Source: Chrysoporthe austroafricana | Taxonomy: Eukaryota; Ascomycota; Sordariomycetes; Diaporthales; Cryphonectriaceae | Assembly (NCBI GenBank): GCA_001051155.2 | Contig: JYIP02000009.1 | Location: 806,001-870,000 of the forward strand | Direction of reading: 5' to 3' | Length of the DNA: 64,000 nucleotides | Shown here: one piece after another, positions 11,681 through 22,711 of the stretch | How positions within the stretch are numbered: position 1 is the first letter of the stretch | Layout of the letters: every line of letters begins with the position of its first letter | Notes under the pieces: generated by a model | Told to the model about the DNA's origin: nothing | Database searches by the model: none | What the model saw: only the letters and a program-made list of their open reading frames with translations | Position numbers and translations under genes: made by a program

Positions 11681-13619
11681 ATGGCCTCCGAGCTGCGGCG
11701 CCGCGTCGTCACAAGGGGGAGGGGAGACGACAGCCCCTCCGAGTCTCCGGAACCCGTCACGCTGACTCGCGATGAGAGCCCCGTCAAGCCCGACGACAAG
11801 GTCAAGCTCGTCCATCCGAAGCGCAAGAGGAAACTCGGTGCCATCTTCCTGCTCGGCAGCGTGTTTGGCATAATAGCGGCGGGCTTCTTCGCGAAGAGCA
11901 ATGACCTGATAGACTTTCCCGAGATAGCTGACCTGACTGTGGACAGTCTGCTGGATGTGTTGCCGGCGGGCCTGGTGAAAGATGTCCGCGATCTCGTGGT
12001 ACGTGAGCACATCCCTTGGCCGCTGCGGCGGGGACGGATCGGTTCTGATCGTTGTAAACCTACAGAAAGGAGAGCGCGACTTCATAGACTCCTACGATGC
12101 CTTCTCCGTCGGCCTCAAAGCCCGGGCCGAGGGCCTGGAAGCCCACCACCCGATCATCATGATACCCGGCGTCATCTCCACAGGTCTCGAGTCCTGGGGC
12201 ACGCTGAACATCTCCAGACCATACTTCCGAAAGCGGCTCTGGGGGTCATGGAGCATGATGAGGGCATTGGTTATGGAGAAGGAAGTGTGGAAACAACATA
12301 TCATGCTGGACAAGAGGACGGGTCTCGATCCGCCGGGTATCAAGCTGCGCGCTGCCCAGGGCTTTGATGCGACTGACTTTTTCATCACGGGCTATTGGAT
12401 ATGGAGCAAGATATACGAGAATCTCGCGCCCCTGGGGTACGACCCGACAAACTCATTCACCGCCGCCTATGACTGGCGGCTCTCATACCAGAATCTGGAA
12501 AAGAGGGACCAGTACTTCACCCGTCTCAAGCTACACATCGAGTCTGCGGTGCTGGGCTCAAACCAGAAGGTGGTCCTCATCTCACACAGCATGGGCAGCC
12601 AGGTCGTCTTTTACTTCTTCCACTGGGTGGCATCTGGGGATGGAGGCCGAGGCGGCGACTCCTGGGTCGAAGACCACGTCGATTCGTGGATCAACATCAG
12701 TGGGTGCATGCTCGGCGCGGTAAAAGACATACCGGCGGTGTTGTCGGGGGAGATGAAAGACACAGCCCAGCTGAACGCTTTCGCCGTGTACGGCCTGGAA
12801 AAGTTCCTCTCCAAGGAGGAGAGGGCCGATATCTTCCGCGCCATGCCGGGGATCTCCTCCATGCTTCCGATCGGCGGCGACGCAGTCTGGGGCAACCTCT
12901 CGTGGGCGCCGGATGACCAGCCCGATCAGATCAGCTCATATGGCTCCTTCCTGAACTTCCGCCAGGGTGTTAATTGGACGGTCCCGGAGAAGAACATGAC
13001 GGTGAGCAACGCGATGGATTTCCTGCTCAACACTACCGAGGACTGGTACCAGACGCAGATCCGTGGCTCGTTCTCCCACGGGATAGCCCACACCACAGCC
13101 GAGGTCGAAGCGAACGAGAAGGACTTCCGCAAGTGGATCAACCCCCTCGAGACCCGCCTCCCGCTGGCGCCCAGCCTGAAGGTCTACTGCTTCTACGGCG
13201 TGGGTAAGCCCACCGAGCGCGCGTACTACTACCGCACACCTGATTCCTCCTCCACGTTGAACATCACTATCGACACGGGTCTCATCCACGGAGCTGTCGA
13301 CCACGGTGTCATCATGGGCGAGGGCGACGGGACGGTGAACCTGCTGAGCTCCGGGTATATGTGCAACCGCGGGTGGCAGATGAAGCGGTACAACCCGGCC
13401 GGCGTCAAGGTCACGGTCGTCGAGATGCCGCATGAACCTGAGAGGTTCAATCCACGTGGGGGGCCACATAGCGCGGACCACGTGGACATCCTCGGGAGGG
13501 CCAATCTGAACGAGCTGATCCTAAGGGTCGCGGCGGGCAGGGGCGAGACGATCAATAATTATGTTCTAAGTAATATCTCGCAGTACGCAGATCGAGTGCA
13601 GGTTTTTGAAGAGGAGTAG
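11681..13619 (+). CDS. LRO1: Phospholipid:diacylglycerol acyltransferase (PDAT/LRO1), 2 exons
   Basis: Exon 1 is 11681-11998 and exon 2 is 12066-13619; the 67-bp GT...CAG intron is in phase 0 and the protein is 623 aa. The order is a short basic cytosolic N-terminus, one membrane anchor at about residues 51-71 (LGAIFLLGSVFGIIAAGFFA), then a lumenal LCAT-family alpha/beta hydrolase domain beginning HHPIIMIPGVISTGLESWG. The nucleophile elbow is ISHSMGSQ with Ser281; the Asp is probably in GEGDGTVNL (about Asp527) and the His in SADHVDILG (about His578). PDAT transfers an acyl group from the sn-2 position of phospholipids to diacylglycerol, making triacylglycerol at the ER. The length and single anchor fit fungal Lro1. 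The ATG at 11681 opens the conserved N-terminus. Confidence 0.95.
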
Positions 13620-14449
13620 AACAATTGCTGGGATCTGCGTTGACGCTTTGCTCGTGGGGGCTTATGTTGAGTCTGAGACTTAAAGGAGGGGGTTTTCGAA
13701 TATGGTACTCGCAAACAAGCATGGAGATGGTCATATTTTCTTTAGCGGCGGCTCTACATTTGATGGCATGAGTAGATGTTTTGTATGTATACCCACTCCG
13801 AAATGGAGGCACGACGTTAGATAATAACATGATGGAAGGATATGGTGAGGAAAATATGATGTTCATGAGTCCCCTCTTGCTGCATGATTCCCATTGATTA
13901 ATTGGTTTTGCTTATATCTTTTTTTGCCTTTCTTGCTGCTTAACTTCCATCCTAAGCTCTACATGGATTGCCTCTCATGTTACTTGCTACTCTTTTCTGG
14001 TGCCTCCTTTTTTTTCTTGGATGCAAGACAAAGCGAGGCCTCCATATCTAAATATAGACTGATGCTCATGTTGGCCTTTAGCGGAGGCATATTACTGGCG
14101 TAGTTGCCCCAACGGCAATTTAGTCCAAACTGTTGGTATAAGCCTCCATATTTAGCGCTTCCCCGCGACCAGGAAGGATTCAAAACTCTCAGTTCCAAAG
14201 ATCAACTAACCAAGTTGCTCTTCATCCAAGTCCTGGTCAGCCTGTTCTTGCAACCCCGATTGTTCCTGATATAAAGCAGTGCCTACAGCTGTCAAGCCAG
14301 ATCATTATAGCCAGTCGAGCCGAAGGCGCGAGTATTATCTTAAGGGTATCAGGTATCAGGCTACCTGCTCGCGAAAGCCCATGATGCGGATTCCAATTCT
14401 ACAAAAACTATTTTCAACTTGGCCGCTACGAAACGGCCGGCAGCATGTT
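13620..14449. other. Intergenic, PDAT 3' flank to GNAT gene
   Basis: AT-rich with T-runs near 13919-13925 and 14009-14016. No coding region supported. In-frame ATGs at 14381 and 14384 could extend the downstream GNAT protein. Confidence 0.5.
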
Positions 14450-15173
14450 ATGGATTCAAATAACATTTGTATCTCTTTCGCAAGAGATGCTGATGTTCCG
14501 GCGATGTGCGCTGTGATGGACACGATTAACCGATCCAATCCTTTTATACTTGCGGTTGGTTCGGAAGAAACTTCTCAGGACACGTTCTTTCAGTACGCGC
14601 GCTACCTGTGTAAAATTACCTTTGAGTACGGCATTAAGCAAACCGGCATGCATGTCTTGATAGCAAGAGACACGAAGACGAGACAGGTTGTTGGCCTTTG
14701 CCAATTTCGCGAAGACGAAGGGAAAAACGAGGCTCGGCAACAAGGCTTCTCCCCATTCGAAAACGTCACCAATGAGCGACTCTGGTCTTTTTACAACCAG
14801 ATCCACGATTTGCGCAGAAAACATATACTTGGTCCACATCTCGGTATGGATATTGAAAAACCGCAATAAAGTTATCATAGCTTATGGCAGCTTTTCAGTT
14901 TGCGACTGCTTGTACGTGCTTCCGAAGTATCAGCGGCAGGGCATTGGCAAGAGCCTGCTTGTGTATGCCTTGACACAGCTTGGTTTTGAAAGCCGGTCTA
15001 TTTTTCTGCACACTCCGGCTGTGGCTCGCGACACTTTTGTACGCCTTGGCTGGCGCGAGGCTGACACGATTGTTTACGATTTGGTTGAGTGGACGGGCAA
15101 ATTCAAAGGATATGGCCTATATTTCTATTACATCTTGATTAGAGAGCCTGGAAAATTAGTTGCGCATAGCTAA
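14450..15173 (+). CDS. GNAT-family N-acetyltransferase, 2 exons
   Basis: Exon 1 is 14450-14843 and exon 2 is 14899-15173, joined over a 55-bp intron (GTATGG donor, TTTTCAG acceptor). The product is about 222 aa. The N-terminal half (MDSNNICISFARDADVPAMC, ..MHVLIARDTKTRQVVGLCQF) resembles the first GNAT strands. The acetyl-CoA-binding motif A follows the splice: CLYVLPKYQRQGIGKSLLVY, with Q-R-Q-G-I-G. An alternative acceptor at 14879-14880 adds six residues in the same frame but leaves only a 37-bp intron. Small fungal GNAT proteins of this kind act on unknown amines, so the substrate is not assigned. Codon use is less GC-biased than in neighbouring housekeeping genes, as in many accessory fungal genes. 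The start could instead be 14381 or 14384. Confidence 0.72.
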
Positions 15174-16290
15174 AGAATGGTAGGAGACGTAGTTGTTGCA
15201 GAATCTAAAATGTAATGACGTTCACTGTAATTAGCGGGACGTCTTGGCTTGCTCCCTCTTCTCCTTGATTCCCTTTGGTAATCGTATATCAGGCCAGGAC
15301 TTAAGTAGCTGCAAAGAAGGGCGGGTGGCTGTCTTTGTCTGTAATCGCTATTAGTGTTAGGAGTCTAGGCCTCTGCTGTTGGGAAGGTGTGTTACACTTG
15401 ACAATTGTCATATTTGGATGTGATTTGAAATCTAAAGATTTTGGTGACTATAACTCCCTTCGCCGAAGAGGGATCTAGAAGAATCATTGGCAAACATATT
15501 GAAGAATAGATACAGCAAGTGTATTGGACCTCATGCGGCCGGTTATGAGATTTGAGCTTACTTAATGATGGTGTGATATTTATCATGGGCAGGCGATTAT
15601 GACCTGTGATCTCATCCTAAGTTCCTCTCCATGTGTGAGAAGCAGTTCAAGCCTTGATAGAAGTTCTTACCGAGACGAGACGGTGGCATTCGAGCGCAGT
15701 TAGAGAGGGTGGGCAGAGCCAAGCATTTCCAAGCGAAAACATTCCTCACTAGTGCGTGCACATGTATCTCAATTGATACCTTAATTATACTTAACGTATC
15801 TACTTGCGCCGAACACGAATGTCTTCGCCTAGGGTTAGCACAAACAAGTGGCCTCGTCACATGTTTTAGTTGAAGGGTTTTGTCCTCGTCATCATTGCAG
15901 GCAAAAAATTGTGCAGTGACGAGGCCGCGGGAAAATACAGCTGCCTCATTAGCATGAGACCCCATTAGCATGAGGTCAGTCTCATCCGTGTCGAGGCCAA
16001 CTGAGCACGAGCTTTACGGGAAATGCAGGTTTTATGTCAATCATCGGGCTTTGCAGGGCGAACTACTGTTCCTAGTCGGAACCTAGGCTGCGTCTACGGA
16101 GCAAGAGGTCGTCATAAACGCGCTATCGGGTGATGTCGCGTCAGTGCACATACAAGCTCTCAGACAATTGCTTCATTGCCGTGCTGGGCTAACAGCCTCA
16201 TCAAGTCTTAGCGCGTCGACCCAACCACTCGCGGCGCAAAAGTTGAGAGAAAATACAATCAACAGATCAGCCTGAGAGCAGTCCTCTGAA
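15174..16290. other. Intergenic
   Basis: No gene supported. A 12-bp direct repeat (CATTAGCATGAG) occurs at 15947-15958 and 15963-15974. Sequence near 16258-16290 is the upstream flank of a TATA box. Confidence 0.5.
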
Positions 16291-16297
16291 TATATAA
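16291..16297 (+). promoter_or_regulatory. TATA-box-like element
   Basis: TATATAA followed about 50 bp downstream by a long CT-rich stretch (TTCTTCCTCCCTTCTCTTC), the arrangement of a strong fungal core promoter. No protein-coding frame of convincing quality follows within 500 bp. Confidence 0.45.
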
Positions 16298-16370
16298 GGC
16301 CTGTCACATCCCCGGACTCTGCTACCACTTCTTCCTCCCTTCTCTTCTTTCTTTCCTCATCCGCACCCCC

Positions 16371-16745
16371 AAGCCCGACCCCGGGGGGCGCAAGTGCGCC
16401 TCGGGCTTCCCTCTATACCATTGGAAAAACCCTGGACCACTCCTTCCTGCGAGGCGTATCGCGCTCGCTTCCCTGTCCTCGCTGCTTGCTCACTGCAACT
16501 TCGTACCCAACGGAGACCCCCCGCCCGCCCGGCGAGAGGTGGGGCGCTGTCCTCAAGGCGCGAAGCACTGCAGTGGGCTTGCAGAGGGGATTATATCGGC
16601 GCGACTTTCCCATGACCAGATGACGAGGGTTCAGGGGGCCAGTGGTATAGTTCAATGGTGCGTGCCCCCTGCTGGAGCGCGGCTCGAGGGGGCAATTTCC
16701 TCCAACGAGCACCGGCAGGTGACGATGGGTAGGTCCTTACTTTTT
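16371..16745 (+). ncRNA. Candidate structured transcript, no known family
   Basis: Downstream of the TATA element lie two strong hairpins. The first is 16371-16408, with outer 8-bp arms AAGCCCGA/TCGGGCTT and an inner GGCGC/GCGCC stem. The second is 16663-16694, with perfect 8-bp arms TGCCCCCT/AGGGGGCA. An A-box-like phrase (TGGTATAGTTC) lies around 16643-16653 and a T5 run at 16741-16745. I could not match it to SRP RNA, RNase P, RNase MRP, U3 or a complete tRNA. It may equally be the structured 5' UTR of an unrecognised gene. Confidence 0.25.
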
Positions 16746-17205
16746 CTCTCTCCGACGATTTCCATTTCAAGCAAGTAAGCTCCGATAATTCTATTATTCG
16801 TTACGAATACACTCTATTCATCTATTATTACCGCTCGTCAAGAGTGTACGTCCGTACTCTAATTAGTGCACTCACTAATTATCCTTCATACAAACAGATC
16901 TTTCTAGCCTACTTTACTTTCTTTTCTGCTACCCATATTGATGTGGACCAGCTTCACCATGCAGTGATGACTGTTTGTCGCCTCTGTCTCGTCTTCCGTT
17001 CCGTTGATTATTTATCCACTCAGTTTCCCGGCTGACAATTGAATGAGCAAAAGCCCCTGGCTGGCAAGTCAATGAGCGGATTAGGACTATTTTACCTAGG
17101 TAATAATTACACCTCCTGAATCTTCTACACCGAGGAAGCGCCCACTCAGGATGCTGTTCCTCATGGAGATCAGCCGATTTCAGGCCATCGACGTAAACGG
17201 CCCAA
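16746..17205. other. Intergenic, AT-rich
   Basis: Contains a perfect 8-bp inverted repeat at 16861-16880 (AATTAGTG, CACT loop, CACTAATT). No gene supported; the 3' end of the glycoside hydrolase gene follows. Confidence 0.5.
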
Positions 17206-18993
17206 TTATGCCAATTCAAGTACGAACGCCCAGTCGTTGTCGACACCGCCGCCAGAAGGTGGCTCAAAAGTCTTCTGGCCTGAAAGCAGGAGGGAGCCTG
17301 TGGCATTTTGGAATGCTCCAGTGCGAGGGTCATACCACTGTGACCTAGCCTCGCCATTTTCCTTCCCAAAGTGCACGCCGAGTGCATCAAGATCCAGATC
17401 AAATGCATCGCCGAATCCGGTGTACAGCCAATACTGTCTAGCACCCACGAGACCTGCCACATAGCGGTTCGCCTCGTAGCTGAGGATGTCCCCCTGCGAG
17501 CCCCGAGGGGTCTTGATGAAAGTCTTGTTTGGCTGCAGACTGTTGAACGTCTCCTTGTCTAGCCCGGAGAAGAGCTTCCGCACATAACCCGCCTGCGTGG
17601 AGCCCGGGGACTTGAGTGCGTCGCGCCATGACTCGTTCGCCGCCAGGTTCAGCCTCGGCGGCATGTAGAGCCACGGGTATGCCAGCTCAGATTCGGGGGC
17701 ATACATCTGCCAGATAGCTTGCGCCCCATAGGTGAACCCCGCCGAGCCGGAGAGGAAGGCATTCCAAAGGCCGTGCCGCACGACTGATGAGTTCCAAAGG
17801 GGTAAGGAGGCGTTGAAGCTGATGTGGGCGCCCTCGTAGTGGTTCTCAAGGTCGATGACAGGGCCTGAAAAGGCAGCTCGCATCTCGGTAATATTGTTAT
17901 AGTTCTTGGTGCTGTCCCAACCCTGCAATATGTAGAATTCCTCTCCAAGCGTCGTGTGATGCTCTAGCGCATGGCCGGATTGCACGGCGTCCATAGACAC
18001 TCGCCCAAAGCTGCCATTCATGTACTATGTACTATTGGTCAATATAGAACTAGATAATTATTCAAATTGGCGAAGAATCTCACATTGTGACCATAAGGCT
18101 TATCCGTGCCGACTTCCTGCACGTTTGTCGGATGCCAGGTGATGAACGAAGCAGCCCCTTTTCGTGCCTCAGCGTCCCGGAGCCCGTCCGCCAGACTGGC
18201 AAAGACGGACCTCCAGTCCCGGACTGGACTGACAAGGCTGGCCTGATTTAATGACGGGTCCGCCTCCCATTCAGTTGCGGCTTCGGATACGTTGCAAGAC
18301 CAAAACCCATTAGAGTCGGCGCCGATGATTTTGGGAAGCCCAGGATAGCGTGTCCCGATGTAATTCCCGTACCACTCAGCACTGGTATGGTTGAATATTA
18401 TCCAGGACTGGTTGTACCATCCGCAATTCAAGTATGCACCCCAGGTCGGTACTAGCGCAATAAGAATGCCGTACTCAGCTGCGCGGTTAACAGCCCAGTC
18501 AACATGCTCGAAGTAAGCTTCGTTGGGCTGCATGGGATCTCCGTCTACTAAGGGCAAATCTCCATCTGCAGGATGTCAGCAGTTGCTCAAAGGGAGAGGA
18601 TGGAGGAGCCTTCGGTGCTTCAAGAGCATTTGCCCGCCTTCCCTTATGCAATAATAAGTGAACACATGGTCTAATTTACTGACAGAAGTTGGGCCAGGTT
18701 GTACCGTTGAGCTCGGCGATAGCTACGGCTTGAACCACATTGAATCCTTTGCTTGCTCTGTCTCGAAGGTAGAAGTCGATATCACTACGGTTGAGACGGT
18801 GAAACATTTCCCAAGCTGTGTCGGCCTGCCAGAAGAAAGGCTCGCCACTGCTCGTGCGGTATAGATATCGACCGTTCTCGGGGGCAGAAATGGCGAGCTT
18901 TGCCCAGGACACGGTGGATGTGTTCACCGCAGCGCTGGTGGCCAGGGAGGCGGCACCCGCCGCGCCCATAAGGAAGATCGAGATTGACCTCAT
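17206..18993 (-). CDS. Secreted apiosidase-like glycoside hydrolase (DUF4038 plus collagen-binding-like C-terminal domain), 3 exons
   Basis: Exons are 18993-18684, 18565-18084 and 18024-17206; introns of 118 and 59 bp keep phase and the protein is 536 aa. It begins with a signal peptide ([20 protein letters not shown]). Residues about 25-430 form a TIM-barrel of the DUF4038/apiosidase-like family: [19 protein letters not shown], a [15 protein letters not shown] segment rebuilt across intron 1, and [14 protein letters not shown]. The C-terminal ~90 residues ([34 protein letters not shown]) match the small beta domain that commonly ends these enzymes (annotated collagen-binding-like). Relatives include apiosidases acting on rhamnogalacturonan II side chains, but family members differ in specificity, so the substrate is not claimed. 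It is probably secreted for plant cell-wall breakdown. Nearby genes give no cluster context. Confidence 0.85.
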
Positions 18994-19662
18994 AGCGAAG
19001 ACCTACTACATGAGGGCTTACTAGGCTTCACGTGTGATTCACGGAGGACAACGTTCTGGTAGCGTATTTATATATTTCGTATCTTCGAAGCCTAAACAAG
19101 GTTGCTCGTGACGGGGAGCCAAGGTCCCGGTGGCGCCCGTGGCTATCAATTCAGTCACGAGATATTCAGAGGTTGAACATTAACCAACGCCGATCTCTTT
19201 AGGTGGGACGTTGTGACGTTGCGACGGGTCCGCCTCCGCATTAATGTCATCTCATTATGCCTCTTTGCGGGGCCTGGAGCTCGGGAACTGGTATTCTGGG
19301 GAACTATGTGGGGCGCTGCGGCTTGACTTCGGCGACGATGGCAGTGGTAACAGCAACAAAATCAGGTCCCGGTGGCATCGCATTTGTACCAAGGACAACC
19401 AGTGAGAGGATTTTGCTGATTATCGAGCAATAAGTTATGCCATTACTCTTCGTCTCGGTGATGGTCCGTCTGTTGCGCGGTGAGAGCATGTGTAGATCGA
19501 TTGGCTGCGAGACGAAAAGGGTTGCTGGTCCAGGAGGCGGTGTCGCGACAGTTGTGCAAGTGTGGCGCAACGAGATGAATTTTGCAGTAATCATATCGAC
19601 TACAGAATCGAGTGTGAGGCCATTGCTTGGACCAAGTCATGGTTAGGTCCATAATTTCTAGA
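18994..19662. other. Upstream region of the glycoside hydrolase gene
   Basis: Presumed promoter on the minus strand; a TATATA-like stretch lies near 19068-19075, about 75-80 bp upstream of the ATG. No other gene supported. Confidence 0.4.
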
Positions 19663-20424
19663 CTACCCCTCTCTTGTAAAGCAGCCTGCGGCTTTCTCCG
19701 GTAACTCGTACGAATCTTCCCCGGTCAGTGGCATATAGAGAGCTAGCCGATGTGGCAGCTCATGAGCTAGCTGACTGCTAGGATCGATGACATCGTTCCT
19801 CTGCTCTCCTCTCCCTCTTCCCTCTACGTACCCGAAGCTCGACAATGTCACGTGTAACCGTGTGTAAAGCAAAAAGGTATCCATACTAGTGCATACAAAA
19901 ATATCGTTGCGAGTTGAAAGGGTCTTTTGTTTCATTACTTCGAAACTAAGCACTGAGCATACCAATACATTCTCAGACATGAAGTCGTTCTTCAACTTCA
20001 ACCTGTGGATGTATCTTATGGTAGACTGTGCTGGGCGTGGGGCCGTGGTCATACAACCCACGGGTTCCAAAGGAACACGGTCTCTGTTGAAATAAAATAG
20101 GCTCTTCACGACGAAAACCCCGAAGCTCCTTTCGATATTAAGGCAAATATTACTATGTGGTTGAAAGACTAGCGGCGGATGAAATTCGAATGGCTGACGA
20201 TCTCCCTCACGTTGTTTCGTTACGTTTTTCATTCGAACCCTTTTGATCATCGTACTTCCATATCGGCCGGATATTTCCGCTGATCCGTGATCCATGCATA
20301 GACGTGCTGCAAAGTCCACCACGTTTTGTAGGGCTGTGCCGGCCATGGAGATCACTGAGATCATGGAGGCTGTTGCAAAGTCAAGTATCAGTTGCTGTGA
20401 GAATGTCTGGGTAGGCGAACTCAT
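19663..20424 (-). CDS. Hypothetical protein, unsupported by homology
   Basis: An uninterrupted 253-codon frame starts MSSPTQTFSQQLILDFATAS and ends ...EKAAGCFTREG. No domain, signal peptide or membrane segment was recognised. Composition is mixed and codon use is not strongly GC3-biased. In this gene-poor, lower-GC region a frame of this length could be accidental. It is listed because it is the longest open frame between the hydrolase and the tRNA gene. Confidence 0.18.
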   Translation of the reverse strand: MSSPTQTFSQQLILDFATASMISVISMAGTALQNVVDFAARLCMDHGSAEISGRYGSTMIKRVRMKNVTKQREGDRQPFEFHPPLVFQPHSNICLNIERSFGVFVVKSLFYFNRDRVPLEPVGCMTTAPRPAQSTIRYIHRLKLKNDFMSENVLVCSVLSFEVMKQKTLSTRNDIFVCTSMDTFLLYTRLHVTLSSFGYVEGRGRGEQRNDVIDPSSQLAHELPHRLALYMPLTGEDSYELPEKAAGCFTREG

Positions 20425-21010
20425 CCGAATGGAGGCAATGCAAGCAAGAATACTGGTGTCCTATCCCTTTCCCCGTCCATCTCCACTTACAAGTCAAGCA
20501 TGACAAGCTAAAACGGGACTTTTTAAATTACAAAAGAACGAAGCTAAGATAGACAAATATGTTATTTTGAATGGAAGAGAATCCCCATTTCTCGATGATG
20601 GGATATGTTTCTCGACTAGGGGCAAATTGGCAATGAATATACATATTTCCATTTTCAGATGTTGTATATACACAATAGCAGAGAGGTCTTGGATGCCCTT
20701 AGAACCGACCTGCTTCACGTCCGCCCATCTCGACTTTCTATCCATTCGTTTCCTCCCTGCAATGATGTTCGCTGTCCCAGACATTTCGTTTTGCTTGGGT
20801 TGCACCCAAAGTAGGGTTTTCTGTAAGCAGATGAGGAATTGAAAATGAACCCCGACTCCTCACTCCAACTATCACAAGAAGCAGCACTTGCACAATACCG
20901 ATCTATTCTATCTACACTAGGCACACATCTGATGGGAAAGACACCCTAGCTAGTGACGGAGCAGGTTTCTGATTGGTATATATATGTTTTGGTTTTTGAC
21001 CATGAACGTG

Positions 21011-21111
21011 GACACAATGGCAGAGAGGCCTAATGCGTCAGACTTGAAAATTCCAGTCTTTCGAGCTATCTGATTCCTTCGGGAGCCCAGGTTCGAATCC
21101 TGGTTGTGTCG
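21011..21111 (+). tRNA. tRNA-Ser(UGA) with 19-nt intron
   Basis: The acceptor arms GACACAA (21011-21017) and TTGTGTC (21104-21110) pair perfectly, with G as discriminator base at 21111. The anticodon stem is TCAGA/TCTGA and the loop CTTGAAA puts TGA at 21045-21047. A 19-nt intron at 21049-21067 sits one base 3' of the anticodon, the canonical position. A long type II variable arm and a perfect T arm (CCAGG-TTCGAAT-CCTGG) confirm serine. The mature length is 82 nt before CCA. No other tRNA gene is complete in the window. Confidence 0.95.
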
Positions 21112-21121
21112 ATGCTTTGCC

Positions 21122-21133
21122 TTTTTGTTTTTT
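21122..21133 (+). terminator. Pol III T-run terminators of tRNA-Ser
   Basis: T5 at 21122-21126 and T6 at 21128-21133, 11-22 nt after the mature 3' end. Confidence 0.8.
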
Positions 21134-21351
21134 ATTGGGTCATTCTTCTGGACCATTCCAGATAGTTAGAAACATGTCCGCATGAGATGGGGTTGGTAAT
21201 TTATGCTCGGTGAAGTCCTGGATCACCCTTCCATTTATTCAGCTCAACCCCACATATGCCCCACACTCCCCAGATGTACCTACCCACCCGCCCTATTTCG
21301 TTGGCACAGACTAATAAACGCGACTACAACACTCACGACACTCATGATGAC

Positions 21352-21425
21352 AACCTCGAAATGTTAATCCAACCTCGAAATGTTAATCCAACCTCGAAAT
21401 GTTAATCCAACCTCGAAATGTTAAT
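21352..21425. repeat. Tandem repeat, 19-bp unit, about 3.9 copies
   Basis: The unit AACCTCGAAATGTTAATCC is repeated without mismatch at 21352, 21371, 21390 and (17 bp of it) 21409. Perfect identity suggests recent expansion. It lies about 240 bp after the tRNA gene. Confidence 0.95.
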
Positions 21426-22197
21426 GATTTTTGTTGAATCAAGTAAATACTTAGAAAGAACCTCGAGTGACGACATTGTTCATGTTCTTATAATCTTAGT
21501 GGTACCCAAAAGTGCAATGATTTAGAGAAATGTGATTGTCCTGAGCAAGCTGTTTCATGATTTAATTGGACAAGACAACCGTCACCCCCCCCTCCAAGAC
21601 TGAACGAATTAGTTGAGAGTCTCATGACGTCTAAAGCAGCAGGGCAACTTCAAATCAACGTGGACTTGAATGATTCTCAGGTCCTTTAATGAAGGGTCAG
21701 GGCTGGATATCACTGGAATCTCCGATTGATGATTAGATTTCACGTTCCTGTCTGCTTGTCCAGTGCTAATCCTAGCTGATCACGAACAATTTTCAGTTCC
21801 TCTTCACATTATGCGTATAAGAAGTAGAGATAAAGCCGAAAAGGTATCTGTATGCATAGACATAACTCAATGCAAACTCATGTATTAAATTTAACTCTTT
21901 TTGGGATAATGCCATCTGCCGCAGCTTTCACTCGAGCCTTTGGTACGCCGAAATCCGAGTATTGAAACGCCAGCTCGAATTTTCAGCTTTAATTGCATGG
22001 GGAAACAGCAAAAACGAGCGCTTGATACGCCGGAAACAGAGAATTAAAACGCCGACGCATATGTTACATGAAGAATCATACAGCTCTTTGTCGAGCGAAT
22101 ACCCCTAATCATGCCAGTTCTAATCTCTTCTGTTCATATTATTTTGTCAATGATACAATCAAAAGATTGTGCCAAAAATTGGCTTAGATTCTACGTT
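21426..22197. other. AT-rich intergenic with a diverged 33-bp repeat pair
   Basis: No gene supported. Two related segments, 21942-21974 and 22024-22056 (both containing TACGCCG and AAACGCC), match at about 25 of 33 positions by eye. Confidence 0.5.
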
Positions 22198-22711
22198 CTA
22201 GTTATGGTCATTGGGAAGAACTTGAAAACCCTCTTCGTCCAAGTCGTCGCTCTCGTGCAGACGAAGTAATTGTGTACATAGCTTGTAGAAAGCTTCTGGC
22301 CTAGCTTGGCACGCGGTAGCCCGGCCAGGCACTGAAAATCAAATCGAATGTAGTGTTGACAAAAAACCAGGATGCATGCACCGCATACATCTTGGGGTCT
22401 ATATCGGCATCACTGAGAGATCCTTTTGACATCGCGTTCAGCCAAGGGTGACATCTTGACCAGTACTTTTGGACACTATCAAGGTGAGTTGCACCTATGC
22501 ATAGAGCTTCAATTGCGAAGGCTTGGCTAATTGTCGAATGCAGTGGATGTTGAAGGGAAGTCAGACACTGGGCTGAGATTGCAGAGACTCGTGGCAGGGT
22601 CGGTTGTGTTTTGTGGGAAGATTTGGTACATCTACAAGCTTAAAACAAAGGAAACAAGCTTGTATTGAAGAATTCAATGTATCCTTCGAGCAGTTAGAAG
22701 GAGAGATCCAT
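22198..22711 (-). pseudogene. Probable remnant of a fungal transcription-factor-like gene
   Basis: On the minus strand, ATG at 22711 opens a frame with an early TAA, after which LLEGYIEFFNTSLFPLF resembles the start of the fungal-specific transcription-factor domain. A polypyrimidine tract and TAG acceptor precede 22631. From there a frame runs through LPRVSAISAQCLTSLQHP and AIEALCIGATHLDSVQKYW to a stop at 22303-22301. A second frame then continues with ARPEAFYKLCTQLLRLHE and ends at 22198. The two frames cannot be joined with a good intron in phase, so a frameshift is likely. The DNA-binding part is not visible. Family assignment is weak; the coding character of the stretch is the main observation. 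Confidence 0.35.

Noticed and set aside
16633..16720. tRNA-Gly-like D-arm phrase (TGGTATAGTTCAATGG)
   Set aside because: No matching acceptor stem, anticodon arm or B box; kept only as part of the structured-RNA candidate.
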